Source: Diogma glabrata
Taxonomy: Eukaryota; Arthropoda; Insecta; Diptera; Cylindrotomidae
Assembly: GCA_963693315.1 (NCBI GenBank)
Contig: OY856186.1
Location: forward strand, 70,144,019-70,208,018
Length of the DNA stretch: 64,000 nucleotides
Reading direction: 5' to 3'
A program made the position numbers and the translations under genes. Shown piece after piece: positions 46,706 through 59,376 of the stretch (within the stretch, counting starts at the first letter, position 1; each line of letters opens with the position of its first letter). The notes beneath the pieces were generated by a model. That model searched no databases, was not told where the DNA came from, and saw only the letters and a program-made list of their open reading frames with translations.

Positions 46706-48093
46706 AAAATTATGGAGAGTTTATGAAAAACACTAATTTTTGATTTTTTTTGGATTTTTGAGATCAATTAAACTCAAGTAAGTAAAGAAGTAATTGGAAT
46801 ATTTTCAATTCAAAGGTATGGTTTGAAGTTTCTCAGAAAAAAACTACAATTCACATTTTACGTGTTTCGGATCGGATTTGAACCTACCCTCGTCAGTGCC
46901 CGGCTCGAATCTTTGGGCAGACACGCTATCGATTACGCCGTTGAGGCGATGACAATTTCAAAGTTGAAACTTCTTCATCACTTAATTATTTTTTACTTAA
47001 GTTGAATTTTTCCACTGTCATTAGACTCCATATTATGGAAATGCTTTTACATTATATGGGATTTTTTGCATTAAATTTCTAGACAATACTTTGTGTGAAT
47101 TCATAGAATGGGGAACATTTTTATTCTAATTAACATCCTAAGTCACGATTGTATAGTCATTATTGTTTGTTTCCAATCAATGTGAAATCAATGGCTGACA
47201 CTTGGTCAATTTGTAGTTCTATATGTATTAACATTAGACTACATTAAGGGAATATTAAATTTATTTTGGATTTTTGAGATCAATTAAACTCAAGTAAGTA
47301 AAGAAGTAATTGGAATATTTTCAATTCAAAGGTATGGTTTGAAGTTTCTCAGAAAAAAACTACAATTCACATTTTACGTGTTTCGGATCGGATTCGAACC
47401 TACCCTCGTCAGTGCCCGGCTCGAATCTTTGGGCAGACACGCTATCGATTACGCCGTTGAGGCGATGACAATTTCAAAGTTGAAACTTCTTCATCACTTA
47501 ATTATTTTTTACTTAAGTTGAATTTTTCCACTGTCATTAGACTCCATATTATGGAAATGCTTTTACATTATATGGGATTTTTTGCATTAAATTTCTAGAC
47601 AATACTTTGTGTGAATTCATAGAATGGGGAACATTTTTATTCTAATTAACATCCTAAGTCACGATTGTATAGTCATTATTGATTGTTTCCAATCAATGTG
47701 AAATCAATGGCTGACACTTGGTCAATTTGTAGTTCTATATGTATTAACATTAGACTACATTAAGGGAATATTAAATTTATTTTGGATTTTTGAGATCAAT
47801 TAAACTCAAGTAAGTAAAGAAGTAATTGGAATATTTTCAATTCAAAGGTATGGTTTGAACTAATTTTTGATACTATTTGAATTTATTATTTTACCTATCG
47901 ATTTCAACAGCTATGCTGTCATTCTCAAGGTATTTTCTAAACTAGATTTTCTGACCTAAATTTTCTAATTTTCTAAACCAGTTTAGAAAATACCTTGAGA
48001 ATGACAGCATAGCTGTTGAAATCGATAGGTAAAATAATAAATTCAAATAGTATCAAAACTTAGTGTTTTTCATAAACTCCCCATAATTTTATA
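46706..48093. repeat. Palindrome with about 110-bp arms, left arm opened by SINE array
   Basis: The right arm (47980-48093) mirrors 47943-47872 and then, across the SINE insertion, 46744-46706. Shared landmarks are AAATACCTTGAGAATGACAG, GCTGTTGAAATCGATAGG, ATTCAAATAGTATCAAAA and GTGTTTTTCATAAACTCC. The loop is about 36 bp of A/T-rich sequence. Confidence 0.8.
46745..47858 (-). mobile_element. Tandem SINE array, two units of 516 bp plus a partial third
   Basis: Units start at 46750 and 47266, and a truncated one at 47782. The two full units differ at only a few visible positions. The insertion is bounded by a 13-bp duplication ACTAATTTTTGAT (46732-46744 and 47859-47871). On the minus strand it ends in a short A-run (complement of 46744-46751), as expected for LINE-driven retroposition. 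Each unit contains a tRNA-like head on the minus strand (about 46960-46868 and 47476-47384) with box B GGTTCGAATCC intact in the second unit and one base changed in the first. Open frames of 60 codons over the units are incidental. Confidence 0.8.
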
Positions 48094-48099
48094 TAAGAT

Positions 48100-50020
48100 A
48101 TCTTGTGCTCAACAAAAAATTAAAAAAAAATATATTAGGCTATGTTATTGACAAATAAGAAAATATGTATAAATGGCTGTTGATTACGGACAGAGGCTTG
48201 AAGAGTTTGAAAAAATTTAATTTAGTTCTTTTTTAAACTGAAACAGTTTTAGTTAAACGGATGAAATAGTGAAATTTGTTTGTGTTGATTTAATTTGTTT
48301 TGTTTAAAAAAATGAAAAACTCTACCAAGATTTTAGTTAGAAAAAGTAAGAATACATTTTTTATGGATGCTTTTACTTCGGTCTGAAAGACCTAAGTATT
48401 ACATTCATGAGCTAAAAGTGAAATTCTTCCCCCATTTTTTTTGGCATTTCTCGATGTTTTAGGACCTACCGATTCTAAAAAAGCAAAAACAAATGTTTGT
48501 CTGTCTGCCGGCCGTCCAGCCGTCACAACCGACGAAATCTAGAAAACGGCTGAAGGGATTTTAAAAATTTTGGTTTATAGAAATAGGTACACTCAATGGT
48601 AAGAGCCAAAAGGACGATGTGTTCGATAGCTGTACCGGAAGTGTGTCAAAAAAATCGTCAAGTGTGTCAAAACAAGGAAATATGCATATATTTTGCTTAA
48701 AAAACGTTCATTTTAAGTAATAATGAGTAGGAACAAAAAATGCGGAGAAATCTTGATGGTCGGGACTGGTATGTGAGACCACAAACTAGATTATTGCATT
48801 ACAAGTTTGTCAAAAAATGTTGTCAAGTGTGCCAAAAGAAAGATTTTTATTTATTTTTTTACCCTATTTCGTGCAAAAAATAAAATTAAGTATTTGTATG
48901 ACATGAAATTTTTTTATTATTATAATTATTAAATATTTATAGTCTTTTATTATTTTTTATATTTCTCAGTAGCAGCTTATTTATAGACTATTTATTATTT
49001 AAAAAAAAATATTTTTATCCCAATTTTTCGACCTTGCAGGTCATCACCAGGGGTTACATATATTTTATTATATTTAATATTACCTGCAAAACAATTAATT
49101 AGAAGCCAAAAAATTAACATAAAACTTACATAATCAAAAATTTTTTTATAAAAATTTTTTTAAAAAAATACTTGAAAAAATCAATTAACAATAGTTTAAA
49201 AAACAGATAACAAACATAGATTGTTTAAAAGAACAAATTGCACACAAATTCTATAAAAACTTTTAATAGAATCATTATTATTATTAATTCAAAATAAAAA
49301 TTATTTTATATCTTTCAATCATAACTGAAAACAATTCCTTGAAAAGAAAAATTTTTTTTCTACTTCAAGCTACGAAAATGTCATTTGAATATATAGTAAA
49401 ACCTATGTGAAAGGGAAACTTTTTCTAAGTAGTGACTGAAAATGTTTTCAGTCACTAGGACTGTAAGTAAATAAGTTTCGGTGGTCGCCTACAGGTGGTG
49501 GTTATTTAAAGGATTGAATATTTGAGATTGAATGTGATTTACTGTTTCTGTTGTTGTTTCGCTTGCTGTGTTTATTTCTGTCAATATCGCAGGATTTTGA
49601 AGGGATTCAATATTTTGAATATTTTGATTGAATCGAATCGAAACTAATCATTATATCAATTGTGTGTAATTAATTAATTAAACTAATAATGAGTGTTTTT
49701 TTCTATATCGGAGAAATCGGAGCGATAAAATAAAATTTGTATCAGATATATCGTATAATTTTTTCCTCCGATAACTAACTGTCAGATATAAAATATATTT
49801 CTGAGTTCTTTCCACCAAAAAAAATAAAAAAAAATTTATTAAATAAATAAATAAATTTTATTAAAAAATTTATTTTTATTTGTTTTTAATTGAAACTTTA
49901 CCTACAATTTTTTAAATTTATACTTTAAACGATGACTTCCAGTCGGTAAAAAAATTATCTGTAAAAGTTTTTAGAGAAAATATATGAACTATTTTCATTA
50001 TTCATATTGTTAAAATCATC
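48100..50020. other. AT-rich spacer with minor repeats
   Basis: No gene was found. A patch at 48490-48660 (TGTCTGTCTGCCGGCCGTCC, then repeated AGTGTGTCAAAA) looks like debris of a transposon. A perfect small hairpin, AGTGACTGAAAA with its mirror, lies at 49432-49458. Confidence 0.4.
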
Positions 50021-50245
50021 TACTAAAAACTTACAAAACGACATATCTAAATTTGACTGTGTAAAAAATAAACATAAAACAGCATTTTTACCAGTGTAAA
50101 ATAATGTTATTATTGTGTTCGCCTGTTATTATTCCATCTGTAGGCGAACACAATAATAACATTATTTTACACTGGTAAAAATACTTATTTATGTTTATTT
50201 TTTACACAGTCAAATTTAGATATGTCGTTTTGTAAGTTTTTAGTA
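50021..50245. mobile_element. Palindromic element, about 104-bp arms
   Basis: TACTAAAAACTTACAAAACG inward through AATAATGTTATTATTGTGTT and CGCCT, mirrored on the right with about two mismatches. The loop is 17 bp (GTTATTATTCCATCTGT). I could not see a clear target duplication. Confidence 0.7.
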
Positions 50246-50578
50246 AATGAATTTGTAAATATTGTCATTTATATTTACAAGCGTAGAAAAAATAGCGCTT
50301 TCTACGCGTGGTAAAAACGTTTTCACCACTTGTATAAAAATCTACTATTGAATGACAGAAAATTAAAATTTGAATAAGAAAACTCGATGAAAAAAGTTTC
50401 TAAATTGAATGTGACTAATAAATTTAATATCACATTATTGTTGATTTAATAATAGAAATATAATTTGAATGTAAACCATTACAATCTGCCAACTTTGCTT
50501 TACTTTTTCAAAAGCAAGGATGGTTTCTTTGAATATTTAGGACTCAAACAACATCAAACTAGGAGGTATAAAATCTTA

Positions 50579-50696
50579 GGGCCGATTGTATGAATGCGGA
50601 TAGAAGATAAATCCTCGGATTAATCGTCGTTTGTATATATACAAACGACGATTAATCCGAGGATTTATCTTCTATCCGCATTCATACAATCGGCCC
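50579..50696. mobile_element. Perfect 118-bp palindrome MITE, TTA target duplication
   Basis: The 59-bp arms are exact reverse complements with no loop. The arm starts GGGCCGATTGTATGAATGCG and the centre is GTATATATAC. TTA flanks at 50576-50578 and 50697-50699. GGGCC-type ends with a TTA target are typical of PIF/Harbinger MITEs. With no mismatch at all it should be very young or maintained by conversion. Confidence 0.9.
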
Positions 50697-50699
50697 TTA

Positions 50700-53600
50700 A
50701 ACTTTTTCTGCCATTTGAAAATGATACTCAATTAAACCTCGTCTTAAATCACAGTACGTATTACCTATAAAGTTACCTTTGAAATTAGGTGGGTCGTAAA
50801 CGTAGGCCATTAATTTAGATGAACTCGAATAATTTTTAAATCCTTTTAAGGAAAAACATTTTCTAACACAATCATTAGATTAAAATTTTTCGAATTTAAT
50901 GAATCAATATTGAATTTTATCGAAATAAATTTTACAAATCAAATGCATTTAATTTTAATTAACTTGTAAATAATAGTCATAATAATCGTATATTAATCTC
51001 GAAATCAGATCCAACATAATCAAAGTACATGGGTATAAAATACTGATGAAAACATAACCGAAATTGAAAATTTTAATTAGCAATAAAAAATTGTACTTCA
51101 CATTTATCTGGTCTCTAACATCAAATCAACCGTGCAATTCATATGTGATTGCACAATACAATGATGAATGAACATTAACTGAAATTTTGTAAATTAAAAG
51201 TTTGTTATATAAAATTTATTTCCATACAAAAACTGTATTTTTATTGTAGGTGAAGCGGAAATTATATATTAACTATTTAATGTAGTCTTGTATGAACACA
51301 TCCTGTAGTCGCGTTTACTTGAAGAAACTATTCATATACGTACAACTTACAAGTGTGTATGAAACAATAAATTTGCTTGTAAAGAAAAAATTTAAAGATG
51401 ATTTTATGCAAGAAAATTATTTAATTAGTTTGAAATTGAGACGAAATTAGTTTGTCAATGAATGTAGTGTAAGTTGTTCAACAATGTTTACAGCACGCTT
51501 GCTTTATAGGGGCTATGAAATAATGAGCTACTGCGTCATTGGAGGTGTTCTTACGAGCAGTTAGTTACACATCATTTTCAAGTATAAATACAGTCAAATT
51601 ACCCTTAAACTTAGTATGAAGGATATGAAAGAAAGGAAAATAATCGGGTTTCAGCATTGAAAAACTTCAGAGAGAAGCTTTGGCAAGAGTTACCTAAAAA
51701 TGAATGGAATGGCAATTTTGGTAGAAAATCTCTCTCTAGGATGAACAGCAATGAAAAGTGGAGAATCACATCCACTACGTACCAGCTGAGCAATCAAACG
51801 GTAAACGGATAACTTTCAAACTTTCAAACGAGGGTCGTTCCGACGTTTGATAGTCAAGTAACCATTGGAACCAGCCTTCTATCCACACTAGGTGGATACT
51901 TTTGGATGAAGCTAAACAAGCTTAGTATCGGCAACAAATTAATGTTACAAAACAGACAATTCTTAATAATAACGTTTAAACACCTTCAGTCATCGACTAG
52001 ATTACAGGTACCGAAGAAGTGTTTAAACTGTCGACAAATTTTAGTTCTCTGAAGACAAACTTGAGTTCAACTACGAAGATGGGCGATTCCCATATGGATT
52101 TCGTTCATATGAGTTGGGCTGTGGAATGAATCCAATATGGAATCAATATTAGTTTGGGTATCATATGGATTGTCTGTACCAATGAATGTGTTATATTGAA
52201 TTTCAATAGAGGCCACAAGTCAAAAGAAAGCGATGGATTTATTTTTGCAAATCTAAATTCTAAATTTGTTTATTAGAGATTTCTGCTGATTTAGCGGGAC
52301 TTAAAATCTGGAGTTTTATGATTATTGAAACTAAATTGGATACGATGAAGAACGTGGAAGATATCTGTAGTAAATTGAGAGATGTAATAAAGACAGTTTT
52401 TTGCTGTAGGTCCTTGTCATAGATTAGGGAAAAATAAACATGAGTGGCTTGTAATGAATGAATATGATAAATTGTCTATCTTCGGAGAAACGTAGCCGGC
52501 TGTCAATTAACGGTCGTATGAGAGGTGTCTGGTTTGCTCGCTATTTATGTTTTTCACAAACAACTTAGCAAACACTTTGACCTACAATTAACTCTGCTGT
52601 TTTGTTGGTAAATACCACTAAATGTGAGCATGGCTAGAATTGACATGTGATTTAAACATATTCTTGTACAAATAAAAACACAAGAAACTGTTCATCAAGA
52701 AATGCCTTTCTTTACAAGGAGCCTCTAAAATTCGTATATTTGTTTTTTTTTATATAGAAATCGTGGTGAATCTCATACCAAAGGAACCACTTTTAAAGGT
52801 CATAGTCAGAGGAAAAAACAACGGTATTCAAAGTTTCTCTCCTAGCAATCGAACACGTTCTGTTACAGGATCCATCGCAAGCAAGATTGTGAGTATGATC
52901 ATTTCTCAATCAGTCAGTAATGTCGTCAAACGTACAAGTGTGTACATCGCTGCATAGAAGTTTTCAACTATCTTCTTTAGTTCTAAGCAACACTGTGATG
53001 TAAAAAACCAAATTAAACCTCATTTCGAAGTATGCTTCCAAAAGAACGGTTGATTGTTGCTTTAATGAGCCGATAAAACGTAAGCCTTGTGTGACACCCA
53101 ACGCGGTTCCAAGAAGAATAATCGCAAAAATCGAAATACGAACCAAAAAAAAACAAATAAGATCTCCCAGGTTTATAACATACCTGCCCAACACTCAACA
53201 CTCAACAGAGCATCTAGAAAAACGCATTAACTACCACAGATCGCTGTAAACAAATGTTCACACTATTGTGTTAGGAACCATTAGCAGACACCGATCAAGT
53301 AAAAGGTCTTTCGACTAACACAACTGATATACATACTTTAAAAGTGGAGAGAGACCGAAAACTGTAGTAATTTCCAACGAATGCCTGCAAGCATTTTTTG
53401 TAATTAAACAGCTATGATTAACAGCTATGTTAATTGAATTCTTCACCATAGCAGAGTTGATAGATTAATTTTAGCATTCCCTTTTTCGTCTTGCAGATAC
53501 TTGTTTGGACAAAGCTGCTGATTAAGTATAAAAGTTGTGTTTATCTCGAAGAAGAAGAACAATAAGAATAAGAAGGTGGAGTACTTCTGAAGATGGTCTA

Positions 53601-54200
53601 ACGAACTGAAATATATAGAGTATGCAAAATAACTTTTGTTTTTTTATTACTTAACTGTTAATGTTATCCTGCCCAGTAACAAGTGCTCATCATAATACTA
53701 TACTCTAAAATAACCTTAACAGATGCCAGGAATAAACAAAAGTGCATACCGCATTATTTAAATAATAATTATACTAAATCGTTATAAGTATAAATTATTT
53801 TTTTGTATTTTTAAAAAATTGTAAATCCTTAATCCTTACTCAAAACAAAAAAAAAATAAAACAAAACCTTTTTCCTTTTTTAAAATAATTATTTTTAATT
53901 TATAATGCAAATTTATTTTAATTTTAATTTTTTTTATTAACTTTTATCTACATGTTTCGAGATACAATATCTCATCTACAGGTTGTACTTTATACTTCAT
54001 ACGAGTCTGCACATTACGAGTCAAAATTTAACTTAACTTTAGTGTTGCTATGGAGAAAGTTTAAATTTTGTTCTTTTGACGTATAATAAAGCGGCTGTAA
54101 AATAACGCCTTTACATTATTCAACAGTTATTATTTAATTATTTAACAGCGATATTTTTCATATATAAAATCTTTTCAAAACGTTTGCTGAAACGTATATT
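50700..54200. other. Spacer with GC-richer unclassified core (51450-53400)
   Basis: The central 2 kb is less AT-rich than its surroundings and has several protein-like stop-free stretches on plus. One is KNFREKLWQELPKNEWNGNF near 51660; another runs near 53028-53250 with PNAVPRRIIAKIEIRTKKK. I recognise no domain, and stops separate them. It may be an old, unrecognised retroelement. Confidence 0.3.
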
Positions 54201-54229
54201 ATACTTTATCCGGAGTCAAAGTGACTTTT

Positions 54230-54360
54230 TGTATTTCGTCTGTAAGTGTCGGCCTCTCAATGGCTGGCACCCAAACTAAAAATTATACACGAAAAGTATC
54301 AGCTTTAAAAGTAGCAACTGTCAACTTTAGTTCCTAATTAAATAATATACTATAATTTTG
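54230..54360 (+). repeat. Diverged relative of 2985-3110
   Basis: GACTTTTTGTATTTCGTCTG, AGTATCAGCTTTAAAAGTAG and TTAGTTCCTAATTAAATAAT resemble pieces of the hairpin at 3018-3110. Boundaries are unclear. Confidence 0.35.
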
Positions 54361-56195
54361 GATGTTATTACATTCTAATTTAGGTTTTTATGCTTCGATA
54401 ATTTTCCACTTCAAGTGAAGTGTAAGTTCGATGAGTTTCATTAGGGTCATGATTCATGTTGTTATGCCCGCCAAATTACGTGTAGTTAAACATGTATCAT
54501 TTGCGATTAAGGTTCTGTATAGGGTGTATTAACTGGAACTTAAGGCTTGATAGTTCAGACAACTAAACCGGTTGCGTTAACAGCAAAGATTAGATTCTAG
54601 TCAATTCATCCTATAATTCCCATCCTTGAACTACCAACCTACATGTTATGCATTATTATGATTTTACATTCAACTCATCATACATACAAATAACTCTTTA
54701 CCTCCATAATGCACATTTTAATAGTTTTGTGAATTCTCTTTACAGCGTTTCGAATTTTGTTTATTTTTCTTGTTTTTAATAAAAACGCTAACGTTAAAAT
54801 TTTTCTCTTCATATTATAATAATGAAACAGAAAGAAATGAATTGTTTGAATTCTTCAGATTTTTTTTGATGTGGGTGGAAACAATTGATGATAGGAATGC
54901 TTGTTAATTAAAAGAGTGATCAATAAATTTTTCTATTTATGTTTTATAAATTGGTAGAAGAACAGGAAAAATGTTATGAAAAAAATGAGACAATCTGTTA
55001 TTAACTGGTTACGTTTCCTAAATTGTAAAGGTATTGATTACAAACAATATGGGTATTGAAAATCTGTTTTCGTGCAATCACCCCTACTTCCTCATGTTTA
55101 TTTTTAATTTTTAAAATATATAAAGAAGAATTTTTCTTTAAAAATCTAATGGTTAGAACTTAAAAATAAAAAGTCGAGTTATAATAGGGATATCAATCGG
55201 AAATCATATTCCGTAAAGTAGTAAATTAAATTTAAAATAAAAATGTTTCTAACCTACTGGAATTAAAACAAAAAGAAATTATTTGTTGTGCTTGTCTTTT
55301 TATAATAGTAGTGTTATTTTTGTAAACATGATAAAATGTTGAAAAAATGTATATTATTTGTTGATTGGTGTTTTTTTGAAAAAAGTTTTTCGTGCCTGTA
55401 AAAAAATTTATTGTGCTAAAATAAAAATAATATAACGGGAAAAAAAATTAAACGTTTCAAACGATATGGCGGTGGTTCGAGTAAGGCCAGATGACAAAAA
55501 TTTCAAAGGACCCAACCTATATGAATGTGCATATTGGATTATTTTTTTGCACAAGGTGTTCCGGAATGTTTTAGTTGTAGTGTTTTAAAGCATAGGCGTG
55601 CACCGTATGGTAAAACAACGACGATTGGAGGGGTGAGTTCATTCCATAATATGTTACATTTTTTTTATTGATATATGGAGTTGGAAATGGTTGTCTATAA
55701 AATCTATATTCATGTGGAGATCAGTGCGTGGCATCATAATTAAACCACTAGACGAATAGTTGCTGGCACATTTCTGTTGCCTAGTATTTACTGAAGATCC
55801 TCACGTCCACTACAATATCGTTATGTTAAACAGCATTTTTGGCATAAATGTAACTGTTGGCTGAAGAAAATAACAAAAAATTAAACCTGGCGTATAATGC
55901 ATATTGATTGAAAGTTGACACAAAGGAAGACTACAATCAACAGTATTATATTTTATCATTTCTATTCATTATCATTTCTCTCAATGTTAATTCTAGTTTG
56001 CATGTTAGATTAATAAATTATTTTTGTTTGTTTTAGAAGTCATAATGACTAAATAAATTATCTGTGCAATTAGAGATTTTTTCCGTGTTAGAGTTCGCGT
56101 CTTATCCGTACATTCGTTATTAGTTAAAATTTTAAAACCCTTGGATAATAGATACCGTAGGTATCTATTCTATTAATGAAAAGTCCTACGTTTCA
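54361..56195. other. AT-rich spacer
   Basis: No supported gene. A 41-codon frame from ATG 55466 (MAVVRVRPDDKNFKG...) has no family match that I know and no splice context. Confidence 0.35.
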
Positions 56196-57143
56196 ATGTA
56201 AAAGAATTGTCGTTCAGATGGAATAATATTCGCTCTGATTGGTTGAGGGGTGGTAAGAATTTGTTATCCGACGACAATATTTTTAACTGTATGACAAAAA
56301 TTATATCTTATTTTTGTGTAAGATAAAAAAACATAATTAATTCAATTAATTATTTGTTTTATAACATCACTCCAATGGAAGTTATCCCATCATGAATAAT
56401 AAAACTGAATCTAGCAAAATATGGTGTGCAATTTATGAAACTTTTTTGCTATCCATACAATTGTCGATCGATCTAGTTTCGAACCAATAAGAATTTTTAT
56501 TATAAACTTAAAAAAGTTTATCATTCTCATCAGGGCTAGCCGACTAGATACCAAAAAAAGTTAGCGCTTATAAACCAAAACTGTTCTAGCGAAGTATAAG
56601 AAAAAAAGTTAACGCTTGTAAACCAAAACTGTTCTAGCGAAGTATAAGAAAACAAAAAACTTTCAAAAACATATATTTATTAGATTCAGGTTTAGTCAAT
56701 TTATTTCTCTAGTTGATCGCTATTGTCCATCGGAGTGATGTTATATCACAAATAATTCATTGAATTAATTGTAGATAATGTGTCGATAGACACAAGTGAA
56801 GACGAATTATCTTGTTCTCGCCAATACAAGTTTGTTATTTAATGCTAACTTGGTTAGAGTATAACAACAATAGTGATCAACTAAAAACTCAAAATAATCC
56901 AATTAATTTAATTGTAATTAATCATCGATAAAACTATGTACTTCTAAAATCCATTTTTCAATTATGCCAGTAACAAGCCAAATTTCCTCGTTTATGTTTT
57001 TTTATCTTAGACAAAAATAGAGCAAAGTTTAAGATATTATTTTTGTCGTACAGTCAAAAATATTGTCGTATGGTAAAAAATTATTACCGCCCCTCAACCA
57101 ATCAGCCAATATTATTTTATCTGAATGACAATTTCTTTTACAT
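56196..57143. mobile_element. Inverted-repeat element, 948 bp
   Basis: ATGTAAAAGAATTGTCGTTC, then TGATTGGTTGAGGGGTGG and ACGACAATATTTTTAACTG at the left, mirror CAGTCAAAAATATTGTCGT, CCGCCCCTCAACCAATCA and GAATGACAATTTCTTTTACAT at the right. Arms are about 130 bp with scattered mismatches. The interior holds the dispersed repeat also seen at 2281-2740. A roughly 56-bp unit (GTTAGCGCTTATAAACCAAA, CTGTTCTAGCGAAGTATAAG) is tandemly duplicated at 56555-56650. Confidence 0.65.
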
Positions 57144-58415
57144 GAATCATGACCCTAATGAGAATTCTTTTACATGAATCATGGTCCTAAGTGTGAGTCA
57201 AACTAAATAAAAATGTAATTTTTGAACTGCAATAGTTGCTTTTGTATACAAAATAAGCGTGTAGATTAGATATTACCTAAACTTGAATAACATTTACTTT
57301 TAGCAAGTTTATATTGTATTATACTGTCCATACTTGGGGTTTGCGTTCGAGTTAAAATAAATATACCATTTTTCAAATTTAAGGAGTGGTCCTTTTATTT
57401 GAAATAATTTTTATTCCAAAAAACACAAAAGATCTTTCAAAATGTAATATTTTTTTTTTCAAAATCGATTATTTGCGGTCAAACGGTATTTTTTAATGAT
57501 TGCACCAACGTTCCATTCCAATTGATAAAACTGAAAAGAAAAATTTGACAATTCGTTTCGTTAACTTCCTATAACTATAATTATGTAGGAAAACTGCACT
57601 CTTAAAATCCTTACATTGATCAAAGTAAAAATCAAATAAACAAACAATAATAGAAATCTAGAAAATTTATGGAAAATGTTTTCAAAATTAAAATAAACTT
57701 TCATTTAATTCTTGCCAGCTAAAGTTAAGAAAAAAAGAAAATTTTAAACTCAATTGTACAATTTTATTATATTGCTTTTAATTTTTTCATCTCAAAGCAT
57801 CCAATAACTCTTTTATGTGATTAATTTTTGTTTCAAATGGAAACATACAAACAAATAAGCAAACAAACAAATAAGCAAACAAACAAACAAGCAGTAACGA
57901 AAATACTAAAAGCACAAGTAGAAAGAAAAATAAAGTTTTCATAACAAAAAAAAAAATTATTTTAAAAACTTTTCGCTTTCAAAAGTTTGTGATATTTTCT
58001 TCGTACTTTAGGTTTTGAAAATTAAATTTTTTTGTTTTGTTTTTTATTGACATTTTTATTTAAAGAATTTCTGTAAAGAATTCACTTTCTTAATAGAATT
58101 GTTTCATTCATTCGAATTTAACTAAATGAAGTAAGTTTGATGTCAATAAAAGAAACAAAAACAGAAAATTTGTTTTTCTAAGGTTTTGTTGGTCAAACGT
58201 GATAATAAATTGACTACTTTTAGGGAGATTTTAGATGATTGAAATGAAGTATTTGTGTAAAAGATGGTGGTACTAATACCGCAGACTTCAAGGAATCAAG
58301 ACGTTGGCATGAGTTATGATTTTAATGTTTTAACTGCGTTCTAGGCAAAGGCGCCCTTTTTGCTTTATAGTAACTTTTATAATAAAACAGATTTATTTGG
58401 AAGAAAATCGCTGAT
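57144..58415. other. AT-rich spacer
   Basis: Contains only a CAAACAAATAAG-type simple repeat at 57845-57895 and a 20-bp sequence (CATGAATCATGACCCTAATG at 57141-57160) that recurs nearby. Confidence 0.4.
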
Positions 58416-58650
58416 TTGACGATTTTTTACAGAGCAACCACACATCAGAGCAACCATATAGCCCTCCATTCTTTTACGGTTCGAGTGACAAGGTGTAGAA
58501 TTTTCGTTTTTCAATTTAATTTTTTTAACAGCGACTCGCATCTCTGGAATCCTTTGCCAGGTGGGTGTTCCGTTACAACTTTAACGCTGACCGCTCACTC
58601 ATAAGTATTGGAATAAAACAGATGATAAAACTTCTTCAGCTGCTAAATTC
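58416..58650 (+). pseudogene. LINE reverse-transcriptase C-terminal fragment
   Basis: Two overlapping frames give IALHSFTVRVTRCR, then FFNSDSHLWNPLPG and, shifted, FRYNFNADRS. This is the S-H-L-W-N-x-L-P motif found near the C-terminus of Jockey/CR1-type LINE proteins. One frameshift falls at the LPG. Nothing else of the element is visible. Confidence 0.6.
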
Positions 58651-59376
58651 ATTTTTTTTTCAATATCTGATAGGCGAATTCATCGGGGCAAAACAGAAGA
58701 GCCAGTTCCACAACAAGGCATTTGAGTTGCCAATGGGTAGGCTTCCCCGGGATTTCTTGTTCTTTAATTGTACTGCTCACGCGATTTAAGGATATTTTGA
58801 TTTTCTTTAAACAAGAATTAGAAGAAAAGTTGTATTCATAGTAGATTGGCAATTCAGTTACATTTTTTCATTGCTGTGGCCGTGAATGCAAAGCAAACAT
58901 TACAGGATTTTCCAAACATTACAGCATACACGGAATATATATTTGGATGGGTAAAGGACTTATAAATCAGCAAATTTGATTATGATTGAAAACTTTTTAC
59001 ATCGGCTCATGAATCCTAACTTTTATAGGAATGTAACTTTGTTGATGACATGTTTGTTCCATTTAATTTTTTTTTAAATCCACTTCGTGAAATCTAACTG
59101 ATCTGATTCAACTTCATCCAATTCGTTATGGTTTATCTTAATAGAGAAAGTCTTTATTACTCTCTATTCGTTTGATTAGATGCAACAAAATTGTGATTTC
59201 CCATTCTATTATCTATGCCCCAGATCTTTGATGATAGAATTAATTAACAACTTTCTATATTAGTGGTGACTGTACTATGAGATCGAAATTTAGAAGATGC
59301 ATGTGATGATTTTTTAATGCTTATGTGCTCTCATTAGCAAAACATGTGGGTTGGATGCACTGTAGAAATAAGTATA

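Noticed and set aside
46823..47521. Two identical 60-residue open frames 516 bp apart
   Set aside because: They lie inside duplicated SINE units and are antisense to the tRNA-like head. The duplication explains their identity.
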